The position numbers were made by a program, and so were the translations under genes. Shown piece after piece: positions 36,881 to 45,747 of a stretch of DNA of 64,000 nt. Positions within the stretch are counted from its first letter, which is position 1, and the number at the start of each line of letters is the position of its first letter. The notes under the pieces were generated by a model, which made no database searches, was not told the origin of the DNA, and saw only the letters and a program-made list of their open reading frames with translations. This DNA is from Criblamydia sequanensis CRIB-18 (GTDB lineage Bacteria > Chlamydiota > Chlamydiia > Chlamydiales > Criblamydiaceae), in NCBI RefSeq assembly GCF_000750955.1, contig NZ_CCEJ010000003.1, positions 607,280 to 671,279 of the forward strand. The letters run 5' to 3'.

Positions 36881-37030
36881 ATGACAGGATCTTCTGATCT
36901 TCGGCTAATTAGAATACCGCTCAACAACGGAAGCGGCCTTATCCCCGCAATCGGTTGCGGAACCCTCATTCCCGACGCAGCCGAAGACCAGAGAAGCGAC
37001 CAGAGATGCCGCGAAAGCAGACCCACGTGA
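36881..37030 (+). pseudogene. Relic of an aldo-keto reductase gene start
   Basis: ATG at 36881 with AAAGG upstream opens a frame containing PLNNGSGLIPAIGCGTLIPD, the typical N-terminus of aldo-keto reductases. It then loses frame: the continuation TREATRDAAKAD is readable one frame over up to a stop at about 37108. No NADPH site or catalytic Tyr/His follows, so only the first tenth of the gene remains. It lies at the head of the DJ-1/SDR/RidA cassette. Confidence 0.6.
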
Positions 37031-37131
37031 AGCATGGCGTGTAATCAATAAAATGCGGTGCCGTAGATACGACGAAAGAATGATTGAATGGAATAAATTA
37101 AGCTAGTGTTAAAAAATAACGGAGAAAATAT

Positions 37132-37821
37132 ATGAATATATTGATGGTTATGACTTCCCACGATCAACTGGGTAATACAGGGCAAAAGACCGGCATTTGG
37201 TTAGAAGAATTCGCGGCTCCATATTTTGTATTTCGAGATGCCGGAGTTAACTTAACCTTAGCGTCCCCTAAAGGTGGACAGCCTCCGATCGATCCAAAGA
37301 GTGATCTACCTGAAAATCAGACACCTGCAATGACTCGATATAAAAAAGACAATGTTGCCCAAAAAGCCTTTTCTCACACAGCTAAACTGGCTGACATGCG
37401 GGCGCAAGATTTCGATACGGTATACTATCCCGGCGGTCATGGGCCCATGTGGGATCTTGCAGAAAGTTCTACATCGATCGCACTTCTTGAGTCTTTCTAT
37501 AATTCTGGTAAATTTATTGCGTTAGTATGCCATGCACCAGGTGTCCTACATCGGGTAACATTCGAAGGGAAGCCTCTTGTAAAAGGTAAACGTGTAACTG
37601 GTTTTACAAATAGTGAAGAAGAGCAAGTACATCTTACTAAGGTGGTACCATTCCTCGTCGAGGATGAGCTAAAACGTTTAGGGGGACATTTTGAAAAAGC
37701 ACCCGATTGGGAAAGTTTTGTAGTTGTTGACGGTCACCTAATCACCGGCCAAAATCCTGCATCTTCCGAGGCTGTTGCGCAAACATTGCTCAAATCACTC
37801 TCTGGAGCAGAAAAAAAATAG
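37132..37821 (+). CDS. DJ-1/PfpI superfamily protein (Hsp31/glyoxalase-III-like)
   Basis: 229-residue class I glutamine amidotransferase-like protein. TGIWLEEFAAPY supplies the conserved glutamate, YYPGGHGPMWDL the oxyanion loop, and ALVCHAPGVL the nucleophilic Cys133 at the nucleophile elbow, with His134 next to it. Such proteins (Hsp31, HchA, YDR533C types) act as glutathione-independent glyoxalases, deglycases or chaperones; which applies cannot be decided here. It is followed by a hairpin terminator, so it is probably a single-gene transcript within a cassette of carbonyl- and electrophile-handling enzymes. Confidence 0.9.
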   Translation: MNILMVMTSHDQLGNTGQKTGIWLEEFAAPYFVFRDAGVNLTLASPKGGQPPIDPKSDLPENQTPAMTRYKKDNVAQKAFSHTAKLADMRAQDFDTVYYPGGHGPMWDLAESSTSIALLESFYNSGKFIALVCHAPGVLHRVTFEGKPLVKGKRVTGFTNSEEEQVHLTKVVPFLVEDELKRLGGHFEKAPDWESFVVVDGHLITGQNPASSEAVAQTLLKSLSGAEKK

Positions 37822-37839
37822 TAGCTTTTTTTCCCCTAT

Positions 37840-37880
37840 GGAACGAGCAAATCGCATAATCGGTAAGCCCGTTCCTTTTT
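37840..37880 (+). terminator. Intrinsic terminator after the DJ-1/PfpI gene
   Basis: Arms GGAACG (37840-37845) and CGTTCC (37870-37875) followed by TTTTT, 19 bases after the stop. The long loop contains minor further pairing. The rest of the 344-base gap to the SDR gene (37881-38165) shows nothing else I can name. Confidence 0.6.
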
Positions 37881-38165
37881 ACAAAGTTATCATTTATGCA
37901 AGACTGAATCTATAGCTATAACAAACTCATCGAAATCCGTAGGTCCATCATAACGATCACCATTAATAAAAATATGAGAAAGAAGAATTTTTGAAACAGA
38001 AATTAAAAACAATATTATAACAGTATTAAGGAAATACGTCATGTACATGTTCTTCTTAGATATCTGCAGGTCTCTCCAATCATGGTGAGAGGGCTTTCGT
38101 AATGAAGTACTGATTATTTGCTCGCATCATGTTGACAAATAAATCAAAGTAATGAAAAAAGACAT

Positions 38166-38921
38166 ATGAAAAAATGGGTTTTTATGAACGCAAACACCAA
38201 TGAAAAACCAGTAGCTATCGTCACGGGTGCCTCAAGTGGCATTGGATTGAAGATAACTCAATCTCTTCTCGAAAATGGCTATTGTGTTGTCGCTAATTCA
38301 CGAACGATCAGCAAATCAAAGGATTTAAAACCATCCGAGGATCTCGTCCTGATGGACGGCGATATTAGCAAAAAAGGGGCTGCCATAAAAGTGGTGGATG
38401 CGGCTATGAAACACTATGGCCGCATTGACCTTCTCGTCAACTGCGCGGGAATCTATATTTCTAAGCCATTCACGGAATATACGTCTGAGGATTTTGAAAC
38501 GATGATCGGCACAAATATCGCAGGATATTTTTTCGTGACTCAGCAGGTTATAGCGCAAATGCGTAAACAGCAGTCCGGCCACGTCGTGAGCATATCGACG
38601 GTTTTGGTCGACCAACCATTGGCAGGCGCGCACATCGCGCTGCCCGTCCTCACCAAATCCACCATTCCGGCCTTCAGCCGAGCCTTGGCAATGGAATACG
38701 TGACTGACGGCATTCGATTCAATACGATCTCTCCCGGTGTCGTTGACACTCCGATGCACGCCAAAGACGACCACGAGTTACTAAAGAAACTCCACCCTAT
38801 AAAACGACTGGTTCAAATTTCAGAAATAGTTGATGCTTTACACTATTTGCAATCGGCCCGCATGGTGAATGGTGAAAATATTCGAATTGATGGAGGGGCG
38901 CATGCTGGAGCAAAATGGTAA
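38166..38921 (+). CDS. Short-chain dehydrogenase/reductase-like protein lacking the catalytic Tyr
   Basis: 251-residue Rossmann-fold protein with cofactor motif VTGASSGIGLKI, NCAGIYISKP (NAG motif) and FNTISPGVVDTPMH. The catalytic serine region is VSISTVLVD, but the YxxxK motif reads PVLTK: lysine kept, tyrosine replaced by proline. So it either uses different chemistry or has a binding role. Relatives that I recall have similar Tyr-less LTKGG segments, suggesting a natural subfamily rather than decay. An internal ATG (residue 9) may be the real start, as no ribosome site is obvious. It overlaps the RidA gene by 20 bases. Confidence 0.88.
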   Translation: MKKWVFMNANTNEKPVAIVTGASSGIGLKITQSLLENGYCVVANSRTISKSKDLKPSEDLVLMDGDISKKGAAIKVVDAAMKHYGRIDLLVNCAGIYISKPFTEYTSEDFETMIGTNIAGYFFVTQQVIAQMRKQQSGHVVSISTVLVDQPLAGAHIALPVLTKSTIPAFSRALAMEYVTDGIRFNTISPGVVDTPMHAKDDHELLKKLHPIKRLVQISEIVDALHYLQSARMVNGENIRIDGGAHAGAKW

Positions 38922-39420
38922 TAAAACTGTCGCAAGCAGTCTAAGCACACGTCTTAAAGAGCTTAAGATCGAGCTTCCCTCTCCTCCTACACCATTAGGT
39001 GCTTACGTCGAGTCTTCAGACACAGGAAATTTGCTTTTCCTCAGCGGAACGCTTCCTATAGTGAATCAAAAGCTCGCAGTTTCTGGCCGTCTTGGAAAAA
39101 ATCTTTCGGTCAGGGATGGTCAGCAAGCCGCGCGGATCGCTTCGCTCAATGCCTTGGCGATAGCAAAGCAGCATCTCGTCAATCTGGACCGGCTTAAAAA
39201 GCTCGTGAAGCTGACCGTACTTGTTGTTACAACAGAGCAGTTTACCGACCATGCTGCAGTTGCAGACGGAGCTTCAGATCTGTTTGTCCAAATTTTTGGA
39301 TCAAAGGCTGGCCACGTTCGTTTGGTCTATGGAGTGCAAAGTTTGCCTATTGGCGCACCGGTGGTTGTTGACGTCATCTTTGAAATTGAGCCGACATCTC
39401 AATCGCTCACAAAAAGGTAA
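38902..39420 (+). CDS. RidA/YjgF family protein
   Basis: 172-residue member of the RidA family, which hydrolyses reactive enamine/imine intermediates, or of one of its less understood subgroups. It shows LLFLSGTLPIV, ARIASLNALAIAKQHL, and the C-terminal GHVRLVYGVQSLPIGAPVVVDVIF with the substrate-binding arginine. The protein is longer than classical RidA (~130) by an N-terminal segment. The start at 38902 is chosen because GGAGG stands 5-6 bases upstream; an earlier in-frame start would lie deep inside the SDR gene. It is sandwiched tightly between SDR and hydrolase genes, so all three are one operon. Confidence 0.88.
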   Translation: MLEQNGNKTVASSLSTRLKELKIELPSPPTPLGAYVESSDTGNLLFLSGTLPIVNQKLAVSGRLGKNLSVRDGQQAARIASLNALAIAKQHLVNLDRLKKLVKLTVLVVTTEQFTDHAAVADGASDLFVQIFGSKAGHVRLVYGVQSLPIGAPVVVDVIFEIEPTSQSLTKR

Positions 39421-39428
39421 ACTGTCTT

Positions 39429-40388
39429 ATGAAACTAACTGTCCTAATAACCACCTATTTAATGATCCTTATGAACACTATGAATGCGCTCGAACACGAA
39501 CCTGTGTCATACAACACAGTCCGAATAGAGAACTTAAATATCTTCTACCGGGAAGCGGGGCCTAAAGACGCTCCCGTCATTCTTCTACTTCATGGTGTAC
39601 CGACATCATCTCGCATGTATCAGGCGATGTTGGAGTCGTCTCTGAATACAAAGTATCGCCTCATCGCTCCAGATTTTCCGGGCTTCGGGCACTCCTCCTG
39701 GCCAAGTCCAAAAGAATTTAACTACACCTTTGACCATCTTGCGGAGATCACCGAGAAATTTGCTGCAGCGATGAATCTACGCTGTTACATCCTTTTCCTA
39801 CACGACTACGGCGGACCGGTTGGAATGCGCATGGCAATTAGCCACCCCGAGAAAGTCAAAGCCATTATAATCCAAAATGCGGTTTCCCACGAAGAAGGTT
39901 TGTCTCCGTTATGGGTAGCGCGTCGAGCATTCTGGCAAGATCGCGCGGCAAATGAAGCTGCGTTCCGCAAAAGTTTTCTCTCATTGGACACAACCCGCAG
40001 CCGGCACTTGGGCAACTCTCCACACCCTGAGCACATTGATCCTGACACTTGGACGGATGAGTTTTACTTTTTGAATCAGCCAGAGCAAGCGGACATTCAA
40101 ACGGATCTGTTTTTTGATTACCAGAATAATTTAAAAGCTTATCCTATCTGGCAAAAATGGCTTCGAGACCATCATCCTCCCCTGTTGGTCTTATGGGGAC
40201 GTTATGATCCCTCATTTATTGTTGCCGGCGCCGAAGCATATCGCAAGGACGTGAAAGAAGCTGAAATACACATTCTCGATGCTGGACATTTCGCCTTAGA
40301 CGAGCAAGCCGCCGAAGTCATTAGTTTGACCGAAGCCTTTTTGCAGAAGCTCTCTGATCGCATTCAGTTTTGCAGTAAAAGCAGGTAA
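39429..40388 (+). CDS. Alpha/beta hydrolase, haloalkane dehalogenase/epoxide hydrolase-like
   Basis: 319-residue alpha/beta hydrolase. LLLHGVPTSSRMY gives the oxyanion region. The nucleophile elbow is FLHDYGGPVG, with aspartate instead of serine, as in haloalkane dehalogenases and epoxide hydrolases. WGRYDPSF carries the acid and LDAGHFALDEQ the histidine. The first ~20 residues are hydrophobic (LTVLITTYLMILMNTMNA), possibly a signal peptide, so it may be periplasmic. It starts 9 bases after the RidA stop. With DJ-1, SDR and RidA it fits a detoxification cassette; the substrate is unknown. Confidence 0.88.
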   Translation: MKLTVLITTYLMILMNTMNALEHEPVSYNTVRIENLNIFYREAGPKDAPVILLLHGVPTSSRMYQAMLESSLNTKYRLIAPDFPGFGHSSWPSPKEFNYTFDHLAEITEKFAAAMNLRCYILFLHDYGGPVGMRMAISHPEKVKAIIIQNAVSHEEGLSPLWVARRAFWQDRAANEAAFRKSFLSLDTTRSRHLGNSPHPEHIDPDTWTDEFYFLNQPEQADIQTDLFFDYQNNLKAYPIWQKWLRDHHPPLLVLWGRYDPSFIVAGAEAYRKDVKEAEIHILDAGHFALDEQAAEVISLTEAFLQKLSDRIQFCSKSR

Positions 40389-40441
40389 TTTGAAAACCAA
40401 ATCTCCAAATTGTAAGCCATATCCTAATTATGAACCCAATT

Positions 40442-40576
40442 ATTTTAAGCTATTAATTTTGAGAAGGTTGGAAATTCTTGAGAGGCTGAACCAGTCAAAA
40501 GTTCGAAGTGCGCCTAGTAACTGGAGTTATAAGATGAAGGCAGTTATGGCGAAAGCCGTAGCTGCCATTTTTATTT
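40442..40576 (+). ncRNA. Putative structured RNA, copy 2
   Basis: Homologous to 36499-36624 over its first ~85 bases. CCAGT (40491-40495) pairs with ACTGG (40520-40524). The 3' hairpin is GGCAGTTATGGC-GAAA-GCCGTAGCTGCC followed by ATTTTTATTT. All 12 positions can pair, counting two G-U pairs. Against copy 1, several stem positions differ on both arms while pairing is kept and both loops are GNRA. The linker between the two stems is 14 bases here and 7 in copy 1. It starts 54 bases after the hydrolase stop and may also serve as that operon's terminator. Confidence 0.55.
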
Positions 40577-41257
40577 AATAAGGGTACAAAATGATCACAG
40601 CAGATACTTTAAAGAGAAGCTATAACGAAGCAACTTAATCACATGGCGTAAATCAGTTTAGTTAGAGAATTGCAAGACCCTGCAATAAAAATAAAAATCG
40701 AAGATCTAGAATCGCGATTTCATGGATCGAGAAATTGGAAAAGTCTTAAAGCTCCAAAAGGGACATCGCAAAGTTCGCCATGAAGTCACTAGAGTTCTAG
40801 TAAAGTGCCAAGCTCATTCCAATAAAAAAAATACTGTTGTGTATAAAGACATTCGAGAACAGGTCAAAAAACAGGTTCAGACCCACCTAAATATTCTATG
40901 CAATGATATTTTTGGATACACAGTCAACCATTCGAAACAAGAGCCGGATTACAATCAATCTTTGCAAAATTACAGAGCCTGGACCAGTTAGTCAAGACTA
41001 TAGCTCTATAGTCAAGCTCCTCTAGAACTGATTTCTATTTCTAAGCAAAAAGAACATGGAAACGAACGGATGAGCTCCACCTAAAAAAATAAGTATGTCA
41101 TCCCGTCCATACTGTCCATCCATCCAAATAGACCAAGCATCTGGTAGATTTTTCAAGATTTATCTTGATAGGCTACTTGTTGACAAAAACCTTTTGTATT
41201 CTCAAAATCAAAAAATTTAAAGCAGTCTCAAATCGATACATTAAATAGGGTTAGGCT
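40577..41257. other. 681-base region with no convincing gene
   Basis: It contains one 89-codon frame (40722-40991, MDREIGKVLKLQKGHRKVRH...) with no ribosome site and no recognisable motif; it could be a relic. The last 80 bases hold a candidate promoter for the autotransporter. Otherwise I see no structure. Confidence 0.4.
41180..41208 (+). promoter_or_regulatory. Candidate promoter of the autotransporter gene
   Basis: TTGACA (41180-41185), a 17-base spacer and CAAAAT (41203-41208), 50 bases before the ATG. The -35 is perfect; the -10 matches 4/6. Confidence 0.45.
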
Positions 41258-44200
41258 ATGATCAAACGTTCGTTTTTTCTCCATTGCATTCTTCCTTGCC
41301 TAATCGCATATTCAAGCACGGCACATTCCGAACCGATTACTTGGGTGGCCGAAAACCCAAATAATGACATGAATGATTCCGGAAACTGGAATCCTGATAC
41401 GATTCCTGATAGTGACGATAATGCAATCTTCAATAGCACCCTTCCCGGTATCGATACTAACCCCACCGAAAGCTCGGCACCTTTTTCTGTCTCTACTTTC
41501 AACTTTCCCTTCAACGCTTCGATCTTTCATTTTAATTTTAACAACCAAACACTGACTTTTAATGGGATTGGCATTACAGGGCTCAATACGAATCCCACCA
41601 TTACTGTGACTAACACTAACAACAGTTCCTTTCTTGGAGATCTCATTTCTTTTCAAGGAGCAACGGGGACTTCCGGTAGTTCCATTATCACAAGTTCAAA
41701 TAGCGGCACATTAGCAGGAAACCAATCTGGTGTATCAATTGGGGCAATCAATTCCAATCTCCATTCTAACGGAGCATTTATCATTGATAACGGCGGAAAT
41801 ATCACAGCAAGCAATACGGGCAATGATAGCACGATTGGTACCGGCAATAATGGAATAGCCAATACCGGTGCCAGCCAATTAAAGTTTGATCAATCATTTA
41901 TAGCCGGAGATGATGTCACTGTTTCAATCTCAAATAGTGGAACATTTAGCGGAACCAACTCTGTCCAAGGTGATGCCATTTCGATTGTCAATGGCAGTCA
42001 ATTTATATCTTCAGAGGAATTCCAAGTTGGAGACAATTTTAACTGTGAAGTACAAAATACAGGGAATGATAGCTCCCTTGGCGTAGGTCTTAGTAACATA
42101 GCACAAATCAACGCTGCCCAAATGAACTTACAAACGACTGGAACTGTGGGTGACAATTGCACAATAAGTGTTTCTAATACGGGTATTAATTCTTCACAAA
42201 CAACCAGTTTCCCAGATTTTGTTGGATATCTCAACGACCAACAATTTTTTGTAGGAAGTACTTTCCAAGCAGGGGACAATTTCAGCTTAACAACAAGCAA
42301 CACCGGTACCGATACTAGCAATGGATATGGCGCTCACCAGGTTGCAGTGATCAACTCCAACTCAGGAACGACAGGTAATCAGATCCTTTTTCAAGAAGGA
42401 TGTGCACTGGGAGAGCATGCTACCATTAGCGCTATTAACAATGGGGTCTATAGTGGTACCAATACAAACGGTGGTTCTAATGTCGCAGGTATGAACCTTC
42501 AACAGATTGTCATAGGTGATAGTACAGCGCCTGGTTCGTATGCGTTTGTTTCTGGTGATAATTTCAGCATAAGCGCTTCTAACAGTGGGATTGATAGCAG
42601 CAACGGTGCTGGAGGAAATGCTATAGGAACCGTTTCTTCTGATCAGATTACTTTCTTTACTCCCGTCGCTTTGAGTAACCAAGCAATTATCAATATCGCT
42701 AATGGTGGGAACTTCAGTGGCAATGCGACTAACACGTATGTGAATACCGGTTCCGTAGGCGGTAGCCAACTAAATTGCGTAAGCAGCTTCTCAGCTCAAG
42801 ATAATTTTACGATTAATGTCAGTAATTCAGGGACAAATACAGGCACTGGCATAGGTAACTATTTTATTGGAGACCTCATCGGAGGCCAACAAGTAAAATT
42901 TCAAGATAACCTTACGATTGGAAACAATGCATCTATTACAATTTCAAATAGCGGATCCAACTCCTCCAATACAGTTGCCAACAATCAAGTAGGGAGCTTA
43001 ATGGGTTATGGCAAACAATTGTTAGCTCAGGGTCAGTTTCAAATCGGTGACGATTTTCTTTTAGAAATTACAAACTCAGGATTTGATGATAGCAACGGAG
43101 CAGGTGGAAATTTTGTAGGTTTTATGAATAATAATACCGTAGATAATTCCGCTTCTCAATTTCATCTTACTAATGGCGGTACCTTTGGAGACCGCGCATC
43201 GATCACTTTATCGAATACAGGAACTTACCAAGGAAGCAATGCGGCATCAGGTAACCTTGTAGGTGTTCTTTCAGGTCAACAATTGTATTCAGTGAGTGAC
43301 TTTCACGCTGGGAATGACTTTGTGTTAAGCGTGTCTAATTCAGGTATTGATAATACATCTGGCCAAGACAACAACAGCGTAGGAACAATCGGTGGCTCCC
43401 AATTGGAATTTGACGGGGCTTGCGTCCTTGGCAATAACGCATCAATTGTTCTTTCAAATAGCGGGACAAACCATGATACAACGGGGAACTTTAACAATAT
43501 CGCGGTTGTCAACGGCACCCAAATGTTAGCAGACGGGAATTTTACTGCGGGAATAAACCTTAACATTAGTGCAAGTAATACAAGTGTAAACGAAGGAAGC
43601 TCCAACAATTTTGTGGGATATCTTACTGGTTCTCAACTAACCTTTGCTCAAAACTGCACACTCAATGATGGATCAATTATCAGCGCATTCAATTCCGGAA
43701 CAGTGGGGACTTCGCAGATTGAATTCGGCCAAGGATTCAATTTGGTTAGCGGCCAAGCGACCATCCAAGCCGTCAATCAAGGCACTCTAGGTGCATTTGG
43801 AATTGATGTTCAAGGAAGTAATGCAGGAGGTAACGCCAAGATTGTTTTGGACAATAGTTCACTTAATATTGGAACAATACTTTCTACCTTTACCATTGCC
43901 GGACTCACCGGCAATAGTACTTCCCAAGTCCAGTCTCAACCAGAGTTGATTATTAATACCGATTCTTCGACGCAAACTGAATTTTCTGGAGTCATCCAAA
44001 ACTACCCTGCGACCAGCTCGACATTGATGAAAACCGGGGCTGGAATACAAAAACTTTCGGGTGTCAATACCTATACTGGACTGACAAGAATTGAAGAAGG
44101 TATTTTGGTTGTGAATGGATCGCTTGCGGGAGATCTGCAGACAAGCTCTCTTGGAACATTAAAAGGTAACGGAACTATCGCTGGTACAATGACGAACTCT

Positions 44201-45610
44201 GGATTTGTATCTCCGGGAGAGAGCATCGGCACGTTGACGCTAGGTTCTTTTATCAATAACAATGGAACTTATAGTGTTGAAGTTAACGGACTTGGGCAAA
44301 GCGACCTCATTGATGTTTTAGGAACCGCAACGCTTAATGGAGGTTCTGTCGTCGTCAGTTCTTCAGATGGCACATTTAGATTCCAACAACCTTATACCAT
44401 TTTGACAGCAGAAGAGAGTGTCGTAGGAACCTTTACTAATGCATCTTCATTAGCCTTCATCAATCCTACGCTGTCATATGATCCTAACAATGTTTACCTA
44501 ACAATTTATGCAGCGCTTATTAATGCAGCCGAAACAAACAATCAGATGGGTGTCGCAATAAATCTTGATGGCATTATCAACCCGAATGCATCACAATCTC
44601 TTCTAATCAGCACACTCGCCAATTTGCCATTAGAAGAAGCGCAGGAAGCTCTGGATAGTCTGTCAGGTTTCCAATATACCAACGATGTTTTTGTGACAGA
44701 GATCTCAACAAGCAGATTTCTTAGACGTTTATATGATCCATTAAGATCATTAGTGGCAAGGCAAGATCGTTGTACCCCATGTGAACTTCCTTGCGATGAG
44801 TGGACCCGATGGTTAGAAATAGGTTATGGATTCACCAATCTAAACGGCAAAACTGCCCATAAATTAAATTTTGATAGCTTTCTAATGACTGGCGGTATCC
44901 AAAAAACATTCTGTTTCGATTTCACATTGGGACTAGCAGGTTCATATGAGTATGACAATATAACGTATCGTGATGGTAGAGCGAATCGCAATTCAGCATT
45001 TGCAAGCTTTTATGGCCTTTATAGACCAAAAGTATTTTATGGACTGTTTGACATCGTTTACGGACATGCCTCTAATCGCTTTAATCGCACAATCGAAGTA
45101 GGAAATTTGCAATATAAGGCAAACAGTAAACCCAATTTCAATATTTTTACTTTTTATGGCGAAGCAGGATTTGATTTGGAAAGTAATTGTGTCCTTATTC
45201 AACCCTTCCTAGGCCTCCAAATTGGAAAAAATTGGCGCGGACGCATAAACGAAAATTATGCGGACGGATGGGGTTTGACCCTCAATAAGCTCAACTGGTC
45301 AACCACTAGTTCTCGTCTTGGACTACATCTTTCCACTTATGAATCATATGAAGCCATTGATGCCTCCTTTGATATTGCCTGGAATCAGCGATTTTCAAGC
45401 AGTAAAAATTCGACTGAGGGTCGATTTAAAGAATTTGGCAATGATTTTAACATTTACGGCAATCAAAAGGACAATTACAGCTTTGACTGGGCTCTCAACT
45501 TAAAAAAATGTTTTTGTGATGGCTTAGAAGGATATTTTGAAGTAGACGGTGAATGGTGGAAAAATGCCACTACCTTTAATGTTCTTCTTGGGATCGAATA
45601 TTCTTGGTAA
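41258..45610 (+). CDS. Autotransporter with long repetitive passenger
   Basis: 1450-residue outer membrane protein. A signal peptide (FFLHCILPCLIAYSSTAHS) precedes a passenger of about 900 residues built of some 17 beta-helix-like repeats of 45-60 residues that centre on SNSGT/SNTG, with a second line such as GSQLxF or GQQxxF. Next come an autotransporter-associated strand (GVNTYTGLTRIEEGILVVNG) and a C-terminal barrel (~1165-1450) starting at DEWTRWLEIGYG and ending in GIEYSW, with the aromatic last residue typical of outer membrane barrels. A cysteine cluster (CTPCELPC) at the junction could form disulphides, as in the chlamydial envelope. A role in surface adhesion is inferred. Confidence 0.9.
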   Translation: MIKRSFFLHCILPCLIAYSSTAHSEPITWVAENPNNDMNDSGNWNPDTIPDSDDNAIFNSTLPGIDTNPTESSAPFSVSTFNFPFNASIFHFNFNNQTLTFNGIGITGLNTNPTITVTNTNNSSFLGDLISFQGATGTSGSSIITSSNSGTLAGNQSGVSIGAINSNLHSNGAFIIDNGGNITASNTGNDSTIGTGNNGIANTGASQLKFDQSFIAGDDVTVSISNSGTFSGTNSVQGDAISIVNGSQFISSEEFQVGDNFNCEVQNTGNDSSLGVGLSNIAQINAAQMNLQTTGTVGDNCTISVSNTGINSSQTTSFPDFVGYLNDQQFFVGSTFQAGDNFSLTTSNTGTDTSNGYGAHQVAVINSNSGTTGNQILFQEGCALGEHATISAINNGVYSGTNTNGGSNVAGMNLQQIVIGDSTAPGSYAFVSGDNFSISASNSGIDSSNGAGGNAIGTVSSDQITFFTPVALSNQAIINIANGGNFSGNATNTYVNTGSVGGSQLNCVSSFSAQDNFTINVSNSGTNTGTGIGNYFIGDLIGGQQVKFQDNLTIGNNASITISNSGSNSSNTVANNQVGSLMGYGKQLLAQGQFQIGDDFLLEITNSGFDDSNGAGGNFVGFMNNNTVDNSASQFHLTNGGTFGDRASITLSNTGTYQGSNAASGNLVGVLSGQQLYSVSDFHAGNDFVLSVSNSGIDNTSGQDNNSVGTIGGSQLEFDGACVLGNNASIVLSNSGTNHDTTGNFNNIAVVNGTQMLADGNFTAGINLNISASNTSVNEGSSNNFVGYLTGSQLTFAQNCTLNDGSIISAFNSGTVGTSQIEFGQGFNLVSGQATIQAVNQGTLGAFGIDVQGSNAGGNAKIVLDNSSLNIGTILSTFTIAGLTGNSTSQVQSQPELIINTDSSTQTEFSGVIQNYPATSSTLMKTGAGIQKLSGVNTYTGLTRIEEGILVVNGSLAGDLQTSSLGTLKGNGTIAGTMTNSGFVSPGESIGTLTLGSFINNNGTYSVEVNGLGQSDLIDVLGTATLNGGSVVVSSSDGTFRFQQPYTILTAEESVVGTFTNASSLAFINPTLSYDPNNVYLTIYAALINAAETNNQMGVAINLDGIINPNASQSLLISTLANLPLEEAQEALDSLSGFQYTNDVFVTEISTSRFLRRLYDPLRSLVARQDRCTPCELPCDEWTRWLEIGYGFTNLNGKTAHKLNFDSFLMTGGIQKTFCFDFTLGLAGSYEYDNITYRDGRANRNSAFASFYGLYRPKVFYGLFDIVYGHASNRFNRTIEVGNLQYKANSKPNFNIFTFYGEAGFDLESNCVLIQPFLGLQIGKNWRGRINENYADGWGLTLNKLNWSTTSSRLGLHLSTYESYEAIDASFDIAWNQRFSSSKNSTEGRFKEFGNDFNIYGNQKDNYSFDWALNLKKCFCDGLEGYFEVDGEWWKNATTFNVLLGIEYSW

Positions 45611-45747
45611 AAAGACCAGCATAAGGAGATCTAAACGTATCAGAACCTTGAGCTCTTGTGTGCTGCTCTTTTTAGTCGCAACCGTTTTTAAACAATCATG
45701 ATCCTATGCATTAAAGGACGATATTAGATCAAAGTTACGAAATCATT

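Noticed and set aside
36554..37035. Two minus-strand frames (81 and 71 codons) before the DJ-1 gene
   Set aside because: They overlap the hairpin of RNA copy 1 and the aldo-keto reductase relic, and have unlikely composition.
36499..40576. Integron attC sites as an explanation of the paired repeats
   Set aside because: The R-box consensus (RYYYAAC/GTTRRRY) is not present in proper order, no integrase gene is near, and the terminal stem ends in a U-run.
40390..40578. Coding reading of RNA copy 2 (62 codons)
   Set aside because: Copy 1 has a two-base indel in the same stretch that changes frame, and substitutions between copies do not favour synonymous sites; the terminal hairpin with tetraloop fits RNA better.
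40722..40991. 89-codon frame before the autotransporter
   Set aside because: No ribosome site, no motif and no neighbour support; noted only in the region entry.
22950..41000. A second tRNA-Asn 3' end marking the right end of the island
   Set aside because: No repeat of the TTCGAATCCTGC part was found by eye downstream; a computed repeat search is needed.
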